The notes under the pieces: generated by a model
The model's database searches: none
Seen by the model: only the letters and a program-made list of their open reading frames with translations
What the model was told of the DNA's origin: nothing
Translations under genes and position numbers: made by a program
Source of the DNA: Acetobacteraceae bacterium
GTDB taxonomy: Bacteria > Pseudomonadota > Alphaproteobacteria > Acetobacterales > Acetobacteraceae
DNA: 17,630 nt
Assembly: GCA_947478535.1 (NCBI GenBank)
Contig: CANJXD010000058.1
Span: forward strand, 1-17,630
Direction: 5' to 3'
In this document: positions 5,979 to 14,032 of the stretch, one piece after another
Layout of the letters: every line of letters starts with the position of its first letter
Position numbering within the stretch: the first letter of the stretch is position 1

Positions 5979-8561
5979 ATGCTCGACGCACCGATGGCCA
6001 AGGCGAATGATGGGGGCCTGAGCGAGCGGGAGGCGGCGGCACGCCTCGCGGCCGATGGCCCCAACGAACTGGCGCGCAGCGGGCGGCGGACGCCGTTGCG
6101 GATCGTGCTCGAGGTTCTGCGTGAGCCGATGCTGGCGCTGCTGCTCGGCGGCGGCGTGCTGTACCTGCTGCTCGGCAGCCCGGAGGAGGCGCTCATCCTG
6201 CTCGCCTTCGCGCTGTTCTCCATCGTGATCACGGTCGTCCAGGAAAGCCGCACGGAGCGGGTCCTGGAAGCATTGCGCGACCTGACGAGCCCGCGCGCAT
6301 TGGTGATCCGCGGCGGTGAACGAAAGCGCATCGCCGGCCGCGAGGTCGTGCGCGGCGATCTGGTCGTGCTGGCCGAGGGAGACCGTGTGCCGGCCGATGC
6401 CCGGTTGATCGAGGCCAGTGATGTCCAGACCGACGAATCCCTGCTGACCGGGGAATCGGTGCCGGTGCGGAAGGTGCCCGTGCGGAAGGCGCCGGTGGGG
6501 GAGGTAACCAGCGCGGCATTGCCTCCGGCACGACCGGGCGGCGATGATCTGCCGAATGTCTTCTCCGGCTCCCTGGTGGTGCGCGGCAGCGGGATCGCAG
6601 AAGTGACCGCGACCGGCCCGCGCAGCGAGATCGGCCGGATCGGACAGTCATTGAGCGCATTGGAAACCGAGCCACCGCGGTTGCGGGCACAGATGCGCAA
6701 GCTGGTGACGCTGTGCGCGATGTTCGGTGGCATCGTCAGCGTATTGGCCGTGGTGCTGTACGGCACTCTGCGGGGCAGCTGGCTGGATGCGCTGCTGGCC
6801 GGCATCGCCATCGGCATGTCCATGCTGCCGGAGGAACTGCCGGTGGTGCTCGCCGTCTTCATGGCGATGGGGGCTTGGCGCATTTCCCAGGCGCGGGTGC
6901 TGACGCGCCGCGCTGCCGCGATCGAGACATTGGGCTCCGCCACCGTGCTGTGCACGGACAAGACGGGCACGCTGACGCAGAACCGCATGACGGTGGCCGA
7001 GTTGCGCCTGCCCGATGGCACGGCCTTCCGGCCGCAGGACGGCGCGATGCCGCCGGCGTTTCACCTGCTGGTCGAGACCGGACGGCTGGCCAGTGCGCCG
7101 CAGCCTTTCGACCCGATGGAGAGGGCGTTCCACGCACTCGCCGAGGCGCTTCCTGACGCAGCGTCCGAGGCCCCACCCCAGTTGCTCCGCAGCTGGGGAC
7201 TTCGCCCGGAATTGCTGGCGATGACCAATGCCTGGCGACCGGGCGCGCCAAGGGGCGACGCGGGAGACGATGTGATCCTGGCTGCGAAGGGCGCGCCCGA
7301 GGCCATCGCCGCGTTGTGCCACATGGAGGACGAAGCACGCGCCGACCTGACCGCGAAGACCGAGGCGTTGGCCGGCCTGGGCATGCGCGTGCTGGCCGTG
7401 GCCCATGGCACGCATCGCGGCGATGCCTGGCCCGAGACGCAGGATGGGTTCGACTTCCAGCTGCTGGGCCTGGTGGGTCTTGCGGATCCGCTGCGGCCCG
7501 GGGTGGTCGGGGCCGTGACCGAATGTCGCACGGCTGGCATCCGCGTCGTCATGATCACGGGCGACTACCCAGCCACCGCCGCGGCCATCGCGCGGCAGGC
7601 CGGGCTGGACGCCGAGACCATCGTGACCGGCGAGGCGCTGGCCGGGATGGATGACGCGACGCTGGCGGCGCAGGCGCGCAGCACGACGGTTTTCGCGCGA
7701 ATCATGCCGGAGCAGAAGCTGCGCATCGTGGCCGCCCTGAAGGCGGATGGTGAGATTGTCGCCATGACCGGCGATGGCGTGAATGACGCACCATCGCTCA
7801 AGGCCGCGCATATCGGCATTGCCATGGGCGGGCGTGGCACCGATGTGGCGCGGGAGGCGTCATCGCTTGTGCTGCTGGATGATGATTTCGGGTCGATCGT
7901 CGCGGCCGTGCGTCTCGGCCGCCGCGTTTTCGACAATCTGCGCAAATCCATGGGTTTCATCATCGCGATCCATGTGCCGATTGCCGGCCTGGCGTTGCTG
8001 CCGCTGATCTTCGGCCTGCCGATCCTGCTCTGGCCGATGCACATTGCCTTCCTGGAGATGGTGATCGACCCCGTCTGCACCCTGGTCTTCGAAGCCGAGA
8101 CCGAGGAGGAGGGCATCATGCAGCGACCGCCACGGGACCCGGCAGCGCCGTTGTTCTCCGCCTCGCTGCTGGGCTGGAGCGTGGTGCAGGGGATCGTCGT
8201 GCTGGTTCTGACGGCGGGAACCTTTCTGCTGGCGCTGGACCGTGGGATGGCCGAGCCGGAAGTCAGGTCCCTGACCTTCTTTGCCCTGGTGTTCGGCATT
8301 GTCGGTCTGATCTTCGTGAACCGGTCGTTCAGCGCCTCCCTCATCACGGCTTTCCGGCGACGCAACGCGGCGCTGCGCTGGGTGATGCTGGTGGTGACGG
8401 TCATGCTCGGCGTGACACTGCTCGTCCCCTTCGCGCAGCGCATGTTCCGCTTCGGGCCACTCCACGCGGACGACCTGGCGCTGACGCTCGCGGTGGGGCT
8501 GGCCTCCCTTGTCATCCTTGAATTCCTCAAGCCGCATTGGCGCAAGCGGCTGATGACGTGA
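5979..8561 (+). CDS. Cation-translocating P-type ATPase, P2-like (Ca2+/H+/other cation)
   Basis: An 860-residue pump with about ten membrane helices. The N-terminal cation-ATPase domain includes LSEREAAARLAADGPNEL. The actuator loop has TGES (157-160). M4 has PEELP (284-288). The phosphorylated aspartate is D327 in DKTGTLT. The P-domain hinge TGDGVNDAP is at 597-605. M6 has IDPVC with D697. There are no N-terminal metal-binding domains and no CPC motif, so it is not a heavy-metal P1B pump. The ion is unclear: P2-type pumps carry Ca2+, H+ or Na+/K+, and M4/M6 here do not settle it. I chose ATG 5979, preceded by AAAGGA eight bases upstream, over a GTG at 5958. A 15-bp tandem repeat (6459-6488) gives VPVRKVPVRK just after TGES. 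The FNR box upstream suggests low-oxygen expression, comparable to the hypoxia-regulated pump CtpF of Mycobacterium. Confidence 0.9.
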   Translation: MLDAPMAKANDGGLSEREAAARLAADGPNELARSGRRTPLRIVLEVLREPMLALLLGGGVLYLLLGSPEEALILLAFALFSIVITVVQESRTERVLEALRDLTSPRALVIRGGERKRIAGREVVRGDLVVLAEGDRVPADARLIEASDVQTDESLLTGESVPVRKVPVRKAPVGEVTSAALPPARPGGDDLPNVFSGSLVVRGSGIAEVTATGPRSEIGRIGQSLSALETEPPRLRAQMRKLVTLCAMFGGIVSVLAVVLYGTLRGSWLDALLAGIAIGMSMLPEELPVVLAVFMAMGAWRISQARVLTRRAAAIETLGSATVLCTDKTGTLTQNRMTVAELRLPDGTAFRPQDGAMPPAFHLLVETGRLASAPQPFDPMERAFHALAEALPDAASEAPPQLLRSWGLRPELLAMTNAWRPGAPRGDAGDDVILAAKGAPEAIAALCHMEDEARADLTAKTEALAGLGMRVLAVAHGTHRGDAWPETQDGFDFQLLGLVGLADPLRPGVVGAVTECRTAGIRVVMITGDYPATAAAIARQAGLDAETIVTGEALAGMDDATLAAQARSTTVFARIMPEQKLRIVAALKADGEIVAMTGDGVNDAPSLKAAHIGIAMGGRGTDVAREASSLVLLDDDFGSIVAAVRLGRRVFDNLRKSMGFIIAIHVPIAGLALLPLIFGLPILLWPMHIAFLEMVIDPVCTLVFEAETEEEGIMQRPPRDPAAPLFSASLLGWSVVQGIVVLVLTAGTFLLALDRGMAEPEVRSLTFFALVFGIVGLIFVNRSFSASLITAFRRRNAALRWVMLVVTVMLGVTLLVPFAQRMFRFGPLHADDLALTLAVGLASLVILEFLKPHWRKRLMT
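6459..6488 (+). repeat. 15-bp in-frame tandem duplication inside the P-type ATPase gene
   Basis: GTGCCGGTGCGGAAG (6459-6473) is followed directly by GTGCCCGTGCGGAAG (6474-6488), one mismatch in 15, and then by a decayed third unit beginning GCGCCGGTG. The duplication encodes VPVRK twice in the actuator loop after TGES. It keeps the frame and probably lengthens a surface loop. Confidence 0.8.
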
Positions 8562-8580
8562 TTGCTTCGCGTGCGATCAC
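8558..8580. terminator. Hairpin across the ATPase stop codon, in the convergent gap with kdpE
   Basis: GTGATTGC (8558-8565) can pair with GCGATCAC (8573-8580): eight base pairs, one of them G-T, with a seven-base loop. It covers the last codon bases of the ATPase gene and most of the 28-bp convergent gap. No T-run follows on either strand, so intrinsic termination is unproven. It may slow or protect converging transcripts. Confidence 0.35.
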
Positions 8581-8589
8581 CCGGTCGCG

Positions 8590-9312
8590 CTATTCTCCGC
8601 CGAAGCGATAGCCGACGCCCGGTTCCGTCCGGATCAGGCTCGCCGCCAGGCCCAGCTTCTGGCGCAAATGGCCGATATAGACGCGCAGATACTGCGCGTC
8701 CTCGCCGTGTGCTGGCCCCCAGACCGCGGTCAGCAATTGCCGCTGCGTGATGACGCGACCTTCCCCACCCCGGATCAGCGCCGCCAGCAGATCCCATTCG
8801 CGGGGTGTCAGCTTCAGCGGCTCCCCGCCTTCCACCCGTGCCGTCCGGCGACCGAAATCGACCTCCAGCGGCCCTGCCCGCACTACCGCATCGGCGGGCC
8901 GGGCGGCGGTGGCACCGGCGCGGCGCAGGGCGGCGCGGATGCGGGCCAGCAATTCGCCGAGCGCGAAGGGCTTTTCGACGTAGTCATCCGCCCCTGCATC
9001 CAGCGCCGCGACCTTCTCCCCCTCCGCATCCCGGGCCGAGAGCACCAGGACCGGGGCTGCGGTGAAGCCGCGCAGCCGGGGGATGGCGAGCTTGCCATCG
9101 CCATCGGGCAGGCCGAGGTCGAGCAGCACCAGCGCGGGGGATCGTTCCGCGGCAACGCGCAACCCCTCCGCCATGGTCATCGCCCGCAGCGGCTGGTAGC
9201 CCGCCGCTTCCAGCGCGGGGGCGAGGAAGCGGTGGATCTGCGGTTCGTCATCGATGACGAGGATGCGGGGTGGTCTTGCATCGTTGGTGCGGGCAGCCTC
9301 CGCGTCGTTCAT
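8590..9312 (-). CDS. kdpE: KdpE, OmpR/PhoB-family response regulator of K+ uptake
   Basis: 240 residues. The receiver domain (about 15-130) has acidic residues D21/D22, phosphoacceptor D65 (LVLLDLGLPDGDG), LSARD and the conserved lysine in VEKPFALGEL. The C-terminal winged helix (about 145-238) has LTPREWDLL and ends RTEPGVGYRF, typical of KdpE. ATG 9312 overlaps the stop of kdpD (ATGA), which indicates translational coupling and fixes the start. The open frame extends 13 codons further up but would overlap kdpD more deeply. It is predicted to be phosphorylated by KdpD when K+ is scarce and to activate the divergent kdp promoter. The 3' end converges on the P-type ATPase gene with a 28-bp gap. 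Confidence 0.95.
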   Translation of the reverse strand: MNDAEAARTNDARPPRILVIDDEPQIHRFLAPALEAAGYQPLRAMTMAEGLRVAAERSPALVLLDLGLPDGDGKLAIPRLRGFTAAPVLVLSARDAEGEKVAALDAGADDYVEKPFALGELLARIRAALRRAGATAARPADAVVRAGPLEVDFGRRTARVEGGEPLKLTPREWDLLAALIRGGEGRVITQRQLLTAVWGPAHGEDAQYLRVYIGHLRQKLGLAASLIRTEPGVGYRFGGE

Positions 9313-12005
9313 GCGGCGGGAAACCGCACGGTGATGCGCGTGCCTCCGCATGCCCCCGGGCCTTGCGCGGCGGTCGGGCTTTCGGCGGCGATGCGCCCGC
9401 CCATGGCGTTGACCAGGCCCCGGCAGATCGCCAGGCCGAGGCCGCTGCCCGCCGCCACGCGATCGGTTCGCGTGGCGCGGAAGAAGGGGTCGAAGATCCG
9501 GTGCAGATCCTCGGGCGGAATGCCCGGCCCGTCATCCTCCACGCTGATCGTCACTTCCGGCCCTTCCCGCGCCAGCCGCACCGTGACGCACCCGGCGGGG
9601 CCGGAGAATTTCAGTGCATTGTCGAGCAGGTTGGCGAGGACCTGGTCGAGCAGCAAGGGGTCGAGGCGCGGCGCCACGAGGTTGGGGACCAAGGGGCGCG
9701 GGCCTGGGCTCAGCGTCACGTCCCGTTGCTGCGCCCGCATGACGCGGGCGATGGCGGTCTCCACGGCGTCGGTGAGGTCAACCGCCTCCCGCTTTGGCAT
9801 GACCTGGCGGTTCTCGATGCGGACCATGTCGAGAATATTGGCGATCCAGCGCGTCAGCCGTTCCGTCTCCTCCTCCGCCGTCGCCAGCAGGTCGGCGCGG
9901 GTTTCCGCGGACAGAGCGGGGCCGGCCGTGCGCAGCGTCGCGATGGCGCCGCGGATGGAGGTGAGCGGCGTCTTCAGATCATGGCCGAGCGAGGTGAGAA
10001 GCGCCGTCCGCAGCGCCTCGGTTTCGGCCCGTGCCTCACCCCGCGCGCGCTCCTCCATCAGCTCCGCGCGTTCCAGCGCGATGGCGGCCTGGTCGAGCAG
10101 CGCGTCCAGCGCGCGGTCCGCCTCGCCATCGAGCGACCGTACCTCGTCGGGCAGGCGCAGCCCGACGAGGCCCGTGAGGCCGCGCGCGGTGCGCATCGGG
10201 CGGAACTGCCAGGTCGCGGCTGGCAGGGTCTCCGTACCGCGCCCAGCGGGGCGGCGGTTCGCCATCGCCCAGCGCGCGGCCGCCATCGCCGTTTCGTCCG
10301 GCACGGCATCCATCGGCGTGGCGGCGCGGAGCACCGGCTCCGGTGTCGTCTCACCGGGCAGCGGTGGCAAAGGCAGGAGCACGCAGCAGGCGCCGCCAGC
10401 GATGCGGGAGGCTTCGTCCGCGATCGCCTGCAGGAGATCGCCCTTATCCCCCGCCGCGCCGAGCCTGCGGCTGAATTCAACGAGGCGCCGCAGGCCCAGC
10501 ATGCGGGCCCGCGCCGCGCGGACGGACCGGCCAAGCCCACCCGTGGTGCCCGCGAGCAGCAGGGCGACGAGGGCGAAGACCACCACGCCCACCACATCCT
10601 GCGGCCCGGCGATCGCCAATGTGTAGCGCGGCGGCAGGAACAGGAAGTTCCAGGCCAGGAAGGACAGCGCCGCCGCCAGCCCACCCTGCAAGGGACCGAA
10701 GCCGACCGCCGCCGCCACGATCGGGACGAGGTAGATCATGCCCAGCGCGCCTTCCGGCACACTGCCGTCCAGGCCATCGCCAATCAGCGTCGCCAGCGCC
10801 ACCAGCGCCGGGGTCGCGGCCCAGCCGGTCCAGGCGGGAAGGCCAGGCGCTTCCGTGGCGGTGCGGCGCGGCGTGGCCGTGGGCTCCGGGACCAGGTGCA
10901 GGGTGAAGTCGGTGCCCTGCCGCAGCAGGGCGGCGGACAGCGTCTGCCCCGCCAGCCGCCGCCACCAGCCCGGCCGGCCACGCCCGATGACGAGGTGCGT
11001 CACGTTGCGCGCCCGCGCTTCCCGCAGGATGGCGCCCGGCAGGTCCCCGCCGACGACGATCTCCGTCACCGCCCCCAGCCGTTCCGCCAGCCGCAGCGCC
11101 GTGCCCGGATCGATGTCTCCATCGGGGCCTGGCACGGCGGTCGGCCGTTCGACATGCAGCGCCAGCAGTGGCGCCTTCAGCGTATCCGCCAGCCGCCGCG
11201 CTTCCCGCACCACCGTCTCGGCGGAGGGATCGGCGCCGATCAGCGCCATCACGCGTTCCGCCGCCGGCCAGGGGCCAGGAATGGCATGGGCGCGCATGTA
11301 GCCCGTGACATCGGCATCCACCCGTTCCGCCACGCGGCGTAGCGCCATTTCCCGCAGCGCGGCGAGGTTGCCCTCACGAAAGAAGCCGCCCAGCGCGCGG
11401 TGTGCCTGTTCGGGACGATAGACCTTGCCCTGGCGCATGCGCTCGATCAGCTCCGAGGGCGGGATGTCGATCAGCTCGATCGCGTCGGCCTCGGCGATCA
11501 CGCGGTCCGGCACCGCCTCCGCCACCCGCACGCCGGTGATGCGCGCCACCGCCTCCGACAGGCTTTCGAGGTGCTGGACATTCATCGTCGTCCAGACCTC
11601 GATGCCGGCGGCGCGCAATTCCTCCACATCCTGCCAGCGCTTCAGGTGGCGGCTGCCGGGCGCGTTGCTGTGGGCGAGTTCGTCGAGCAGCAGGATGTCC
11701 GGCCGCCGGGCCAGCGCGGCGTCGAGGTCGAATTCCTCCAGCGCCTGGCCGCGATAGGGGATGCGGGCGCGGGGCAGGACCGGCAATTCCCCGATCGCCG
11801 CTGCCGTCTCTGCCCGGCCATGCGTCTCGACGATGCCGATCAGGATCTCGGCGCCACCCAGGTGCCGGCGTCGCGCCTCGGCCAGCATCGCCATCGTCTT
11901 GCCCACGCCCGGCGCGGCGCCGAGGAATACCTTCAGGCGTCCCCGCCCTTCCCGCTGGGCGAGGGCAAGCAGGGCGTCCGGGTCCGGGCGGGTGGGATCC
12001 TCCAT
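9309..12005 (-). CDS. kdpD: KdpD, K+-responsive sensor histidine kinase
   Basis: 898 residues, the normal KdpD length. Domains in order: KdpD N-terminal domain with Walker A GAAPGVGKT (29-37) and LLLDELAHSNAPGSRH; a universal-stress-protein-like domain (about 245-365, with THLVIGRGRPGWWRRL); a four-helix DUF4118 membrane region (about 390-490); a GAF-like linker; HisKA with SLGHDLKTP, phosphohistidine H675; and an HATPase domain with NLLDNALKFSGP and DDGPGIPPEDL. It sits in the inner membrane and phosphorylates KdpE. A GTG at 12008 directly precedes the chosen ATG at 12005, so the start is uncertain by one codon. A GGGTGGCGG stretch just upstream may serve as the ribosome binding site. The gene is divergent from the kdpFABC genes, whereas in E. 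coli kdpDE follows them. All catalytic motifs look intact, unlike kdpB. Confidence 0.96.
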   Translation of the reverse strand: MEDPTRPDPDALLALAQREGRGRLKVFLGAAPGVGKTMAMLAEARRRHLGGAEILIGIVETHGRAETAAAIGELPVLPRARIPYRGQALEEFDLDAALARRPDILLLDELAHSNAPGSRHLKRWQDVEELRAAGIEVWTTMNVQHLESLSEAVARITGVRVAEAVPDRVIAEADAIELIDIPPSELIERMRQGKVYRPEQAHRALGGFFREGNLAALREMALRRVAERVDADVTGYMRAHAIPGPWPAAERVMALIGADPSAETVVREARRLADTLKAPLLALHVERPTAVPGPDGDIDPGTALRLAERLGAVTEIVVGGDLPGAILREARARNVTHLVIGRGRPGWWRRLAGQTLSAALLRQGTDFTLHLVPEPTATPRRTATEAPGLPAWTGWAATPALVALATLIGDGLDGSVPEGALGMIYLVPIVAAAVGFGPLQGGLAAALSFLAWNFLFLPPRYTLAIAGPQDVVGVVVFALVALLLAGTTGGLGRSVRAARARMLGLRRLVEFSRRLGAAGDKGDLLQAIADEASRIAGGACCVLLPLPPLPGETTPEPVLRAATPMDAVPDETAMAAARWAMANRRPAGRGTETLPAATWQFRPMRTARGLTGLVGLRLPDEVRSLDGEADRALDALLDQAAIALERAELMEERARGEARAETEALRTALLTSLGHDLKTPLTSIRGAIATLRTAGPALSAETRADLLATAEEETERLTRWIANILDMVRIENRQVMPKREAVDLTDAVETAIARVMRAQQRDVTLSPGPRPLVPNLVAPRLDPLLLDQVLANLLDNALKFSGPAGCVTVRLAREGPEVTISVEDDGPGIPPEDLHRIFDPFFRATRTDRVAAGSGLGLAICRGLVNAMGGRIAAESPTAAQGPGACGGTRITVRFPAA

Positions 12006-12046
12006 CACCCGCCACCCGATAGCAGGCCCGCGCGGCCGGCGCGCGC

Positions 12047-12101
12047 GTCTTTACGCGGTCTTTATGCGGCCCGGCCCGATCCCGCATGGAGGCTTTACGC
12101 G
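12047..12101 (+). promoter_or_regulatory. Three phased direct repeats, probable KdpE sites
   Basis: GTCTTTACGCG (12047-12057) is followed immediately by GTCTTTATGCG (12058-12068). A third copy, GGCTTTACGCG, is at 12091-12101. Start-to-start distances are 11 and 33 bp, multiples of 11, so all three lie on about the same face of the helix. They sit in the 140-bp gap between kdpD and the first plus-strand kdp gene. E. coli KdpE also recognises T-rich direct repeats. Binding is inferred from position, repetition and phasing. Confidence 0.65.
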
Positions 12102-12145
12102 CCCCCCGGCTACGCCCTTCCCGATCCTGCGAATGGGAGTTCCGG

Positions 12146-12229
12146 ATGCTCGACCTTCTGCTGCCTGGCCTCGGCTTCGGCGTCTTCGCGCTGCTGGCGG
12201 CTTACATCGCCGGCTGCGAGCGCGTGTGA
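12146..12229 (+). CDS. Small single-span membrane protein upstream of kdpF
   Basis: A 27-residue frame starting ATG 12146 with a good ribosome binding site GGGAG (12134-12138) seven bases upstream. It begins MLDLLLPGLGFGVFALL and ends with a short polar tail, AGCERV. One transmembrane helix fills nearly the whole protein. It ends five bases before kdpF and so should be the first gene of the kdp transcript. I recall similar unnamed peptides before kdpF in other alphaproteobacterial kdp operons, but cannot verify that here. It is distinct from KdpF. A role as an accessory subunit or a leader for coupling is speculation. Confidence 0.65.
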   Translation: MLDLLLPGLGFGVFALLAAYIAGCERV

Positions 12230-12234
12230 CCGCC

Positions 12235-12321
12235 ATGACCGAATTGATCCTCGGCGGCGCCGTCGCCGCCGGCCTGTTGCTCTACCTGCTTCGGGCCCTG
12301 CTGCGGCCGGAGGATCTGTAG
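12235..12321 (+). CDS. kdpF: KdpF, small subunit of the K+-transporting ATPase
   Basis: 28 residues, one hydrophobic helix ([17 protein letters not shown]) and the ending RPEDL, matching the size and pattern of KdpF (E. coli, 29 residues). It lies directly before kdpA, with four bases between its stop and the kdpA start. KdpF stabilises the KdpFABC complex in the inner membrane. ATG 12235 follows the stop of the preceding small gene by five bases and is probably coupled to it, as there is no strong ribosome binding site of its own. The gene is too short for most automatic gene callers. Confidence 0.88.
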   Translation: MTELILGGAVAAGLLLYLLRALLRPEDL

Positions 12322-12325
12322 CGCC

Positions 12326-14023
12326 ATGACCTTCATCGGCTGGGCGCAGATCGCCCTCATCCTCGTCCTGGTCACCGCGACCGCGGTGCCGCTCGGGCGC
12401 TACACGGCTGCGATCGCCAGCGGGCGGCTGGGCTTCCTCGCGCCGCTCGAAGGGCTGCTCTACCGCGCCGGCGGCATCGTGCCGGAAAGGGGCATGGGCT
12501 GGCAGGCCTATACGCTGGCGATGCTCGCCTCCAACGCCGCGGGCTTCGGGGTGCTCTATGCCCTGCTGCGGCTGCAAGGGGCGCTGCCGCTGAACCCGCA
12601 GGGCTTCGAGGGGGTTTCCCCGTGGCTCGCCTTCAACACGGCCGTGTCCTTCGTCACCAACACCAACTGGCAGGCCTATAACGGCGAGGCGCAGATGTCG
12701 CATCTCAGCCAGATGGCGGGGCTGACGGTGCAGAATTTCCTCTCCGCCAGCACCGGCATCGCGCTCGCCTTCGCGGTGTGCCGGGCCTTTGCGCAGGGGA
12801 GCGTCCAGGAACTCGGCAACTACTGGGCCGATCTGGTGCGGATCACGCTGTATCTGCTGGTGCCGCTGTCGCTGGTGCTCGGCCTGTTGCTGGTGGCGGG
12901 CGGCGTGCCGCAGACGCTGGATTCCCTGGCGGAGGCCACGACGCTGGAGGGGGGCCGCCAGGCGATCGCGCTCGGCCCCGTCGCATTCCAGGTCGCCATC
13001 AAGCAGCTTGGCACGAATGGCGGCGGCTTCTTCGGTGTGAATTCAGCGCATCCGCTGGAGAATCCGACGGCCTGGACGAACCTGCTGCAATGCTGGGCGA
13101 TCCTGGCCATCCCCTTCGCGCTGGCGTTGACCTTCGGGCGCATGGTGCGGGATGCGCGCCAGGGCTGGGCGCTGTTCGCGGTGATGATGATCTTCGTCGT
13201 CGCCGGCACGGCAGCGATCTACGCGGCGGAGGCCGCGGGCAACCCGCTGCACATCGCCGCCGGCCTTGATCCCGCGCTCGGCAACATGGAGGGCAAGGAA
13301 GTCCGCTTCGGCCTCGCCGCCTCGGCGCTCTGGGCGGCGGCGACGACCGGGGCTTCGAATGGCAGCGTGAACGCGATGCTGGACAGCTTCACTCCGCTCG
13401 GTGGGCTGGTGCCGCTGTTCCTGGTGCAACTCGGCGAAGTGCTGCCGGGCGGCGTCGGCTCCGGGCTCTATGGCATGGTCATCTTCGTGCTGCTCGCGGT
13501 GTTCATCGCCGGGCTGATGGTGGGGCGCACGCCCGAATACCTCGGCAAGAAGGTGCAGGCGCGGGAAGTGAAGCTGGCGATGCTGGCGGTGCTGATCCTG
13601 CCGGCCTTCATCCTGGGCTTCACCGCCGTCGCGGCGGTGCTGCCGGTGGCCATGGCCTCGGCGCAGGAAGCCGGGCCGCACGGGCTGTCGGAGCTGCTCT
13701 ATGCCTATACCTCGGCGGCCGGCAACAACGGCTCCGCCTTCGGTGGGATTACCTCCGACACGCCCTGGATGAACACTACGCTCGGGCTCTGCATGCTGGC
13801 GGGGCGCTATGGCGTCATCATCCCCGTCATGGCCATCGCCGGCGCGATCGCGGCGAAGCCGAAGCTCGGCGCTTCCGCCGGCACCTTGCCGACCCATACG
13901 CCGCTGTTCGTGGGCCTGCTCACCGGCATCATCCTGATCCTCGGCGGGCTGCAATTCCTGCCCGCCCTCGCCCTCGGCCCGATCGCGGAACACTTCGCGC
14001 TGCTGGCCGGCAAGACCTTCTGA
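12326..14023 (+). CDS. kdpA: KdpA, K+-selective channel-like subunit
   Basis: 565 residues, about ten helices, the usual length. The four selectivity-filter loops of this superfamily are visible: TNTNWQAY (from residue 111), [11 protein letters not shown] (from 229), GASNGS (from 342) and GNNGSAFGG (from 466). KdpA binds K+ from the periplasm and feeds it through the tunnel to KdpB. ATG 12326 has GGAGG (12309-12313) twelve bases upstream, inside the end of kdpF. The gene appears fully intact. Without a working KdpB it would have no energy source for uptake. Confidence 0.97.
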   Translation: MTFIGWAQIALILVLVTATAVPLGRYTAAIASGRLGFLAPLEGLLYRAGGIVPERGMGWQAYTLAMLASNAAGFGVLYALLRLQGALPLNPQGFEGVSPWLAFNTAVSFVTNTNWQAYNGEAQMSHLSQMAGLTVQNFLSASTGIALAFAVCRAFAQGSVQELGNYWADLVRITLYLLVPLSLVLGLLLVAGGVPQTLDSLAEATTLEGGRQAIALGPVAFQVAIKQLGTNGGGFFGVNSAHPLENPTAWTNLLQCWAILAIPFALALTFGRMVRDARQGWALFAVMMIFVVAGTAAIYAAEAAGNPLHIAAGLDPALGNMEGKEVRFGLAASALWAAATTGASNGSVNAMLDSFTPLGGLVPLFLVQLGEVLPGGVGSGLYGMVIFVLLAVFIAGLMVGRTPEYLGKKVQAREVKLAMLAVLILPAFILGFTAVAAVLPVAMASAQEAGPHGLSELLYAYTSAAGNNGSAFGGITSDTPWMNTTLGLCMLAGRYGVIIPVMAIAGAIAAKPKLGASAGTLPTHTPLFVGLLTGIILILGGLQFLPALALGPIAEHFALLAGKTF

Positions 14024-14032
14024 GGCATCCCC

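Noticed and set aside
9270..11342. A 690-codon plus-strand frame opposite kdpD
   Set aside because: It mirrors kdpD and kdpE coding, has an Arg/Gly/Gln-rich low-complexity translation, and lacks a start context or a known domain.
12029..12046. GC-rich near-palindrome upstream of kdpD
   Set aside because: Runs of CG dinucleotides give apparent symmetry, but the arms do not match exactly and there is no terminator or operator logic at this place.
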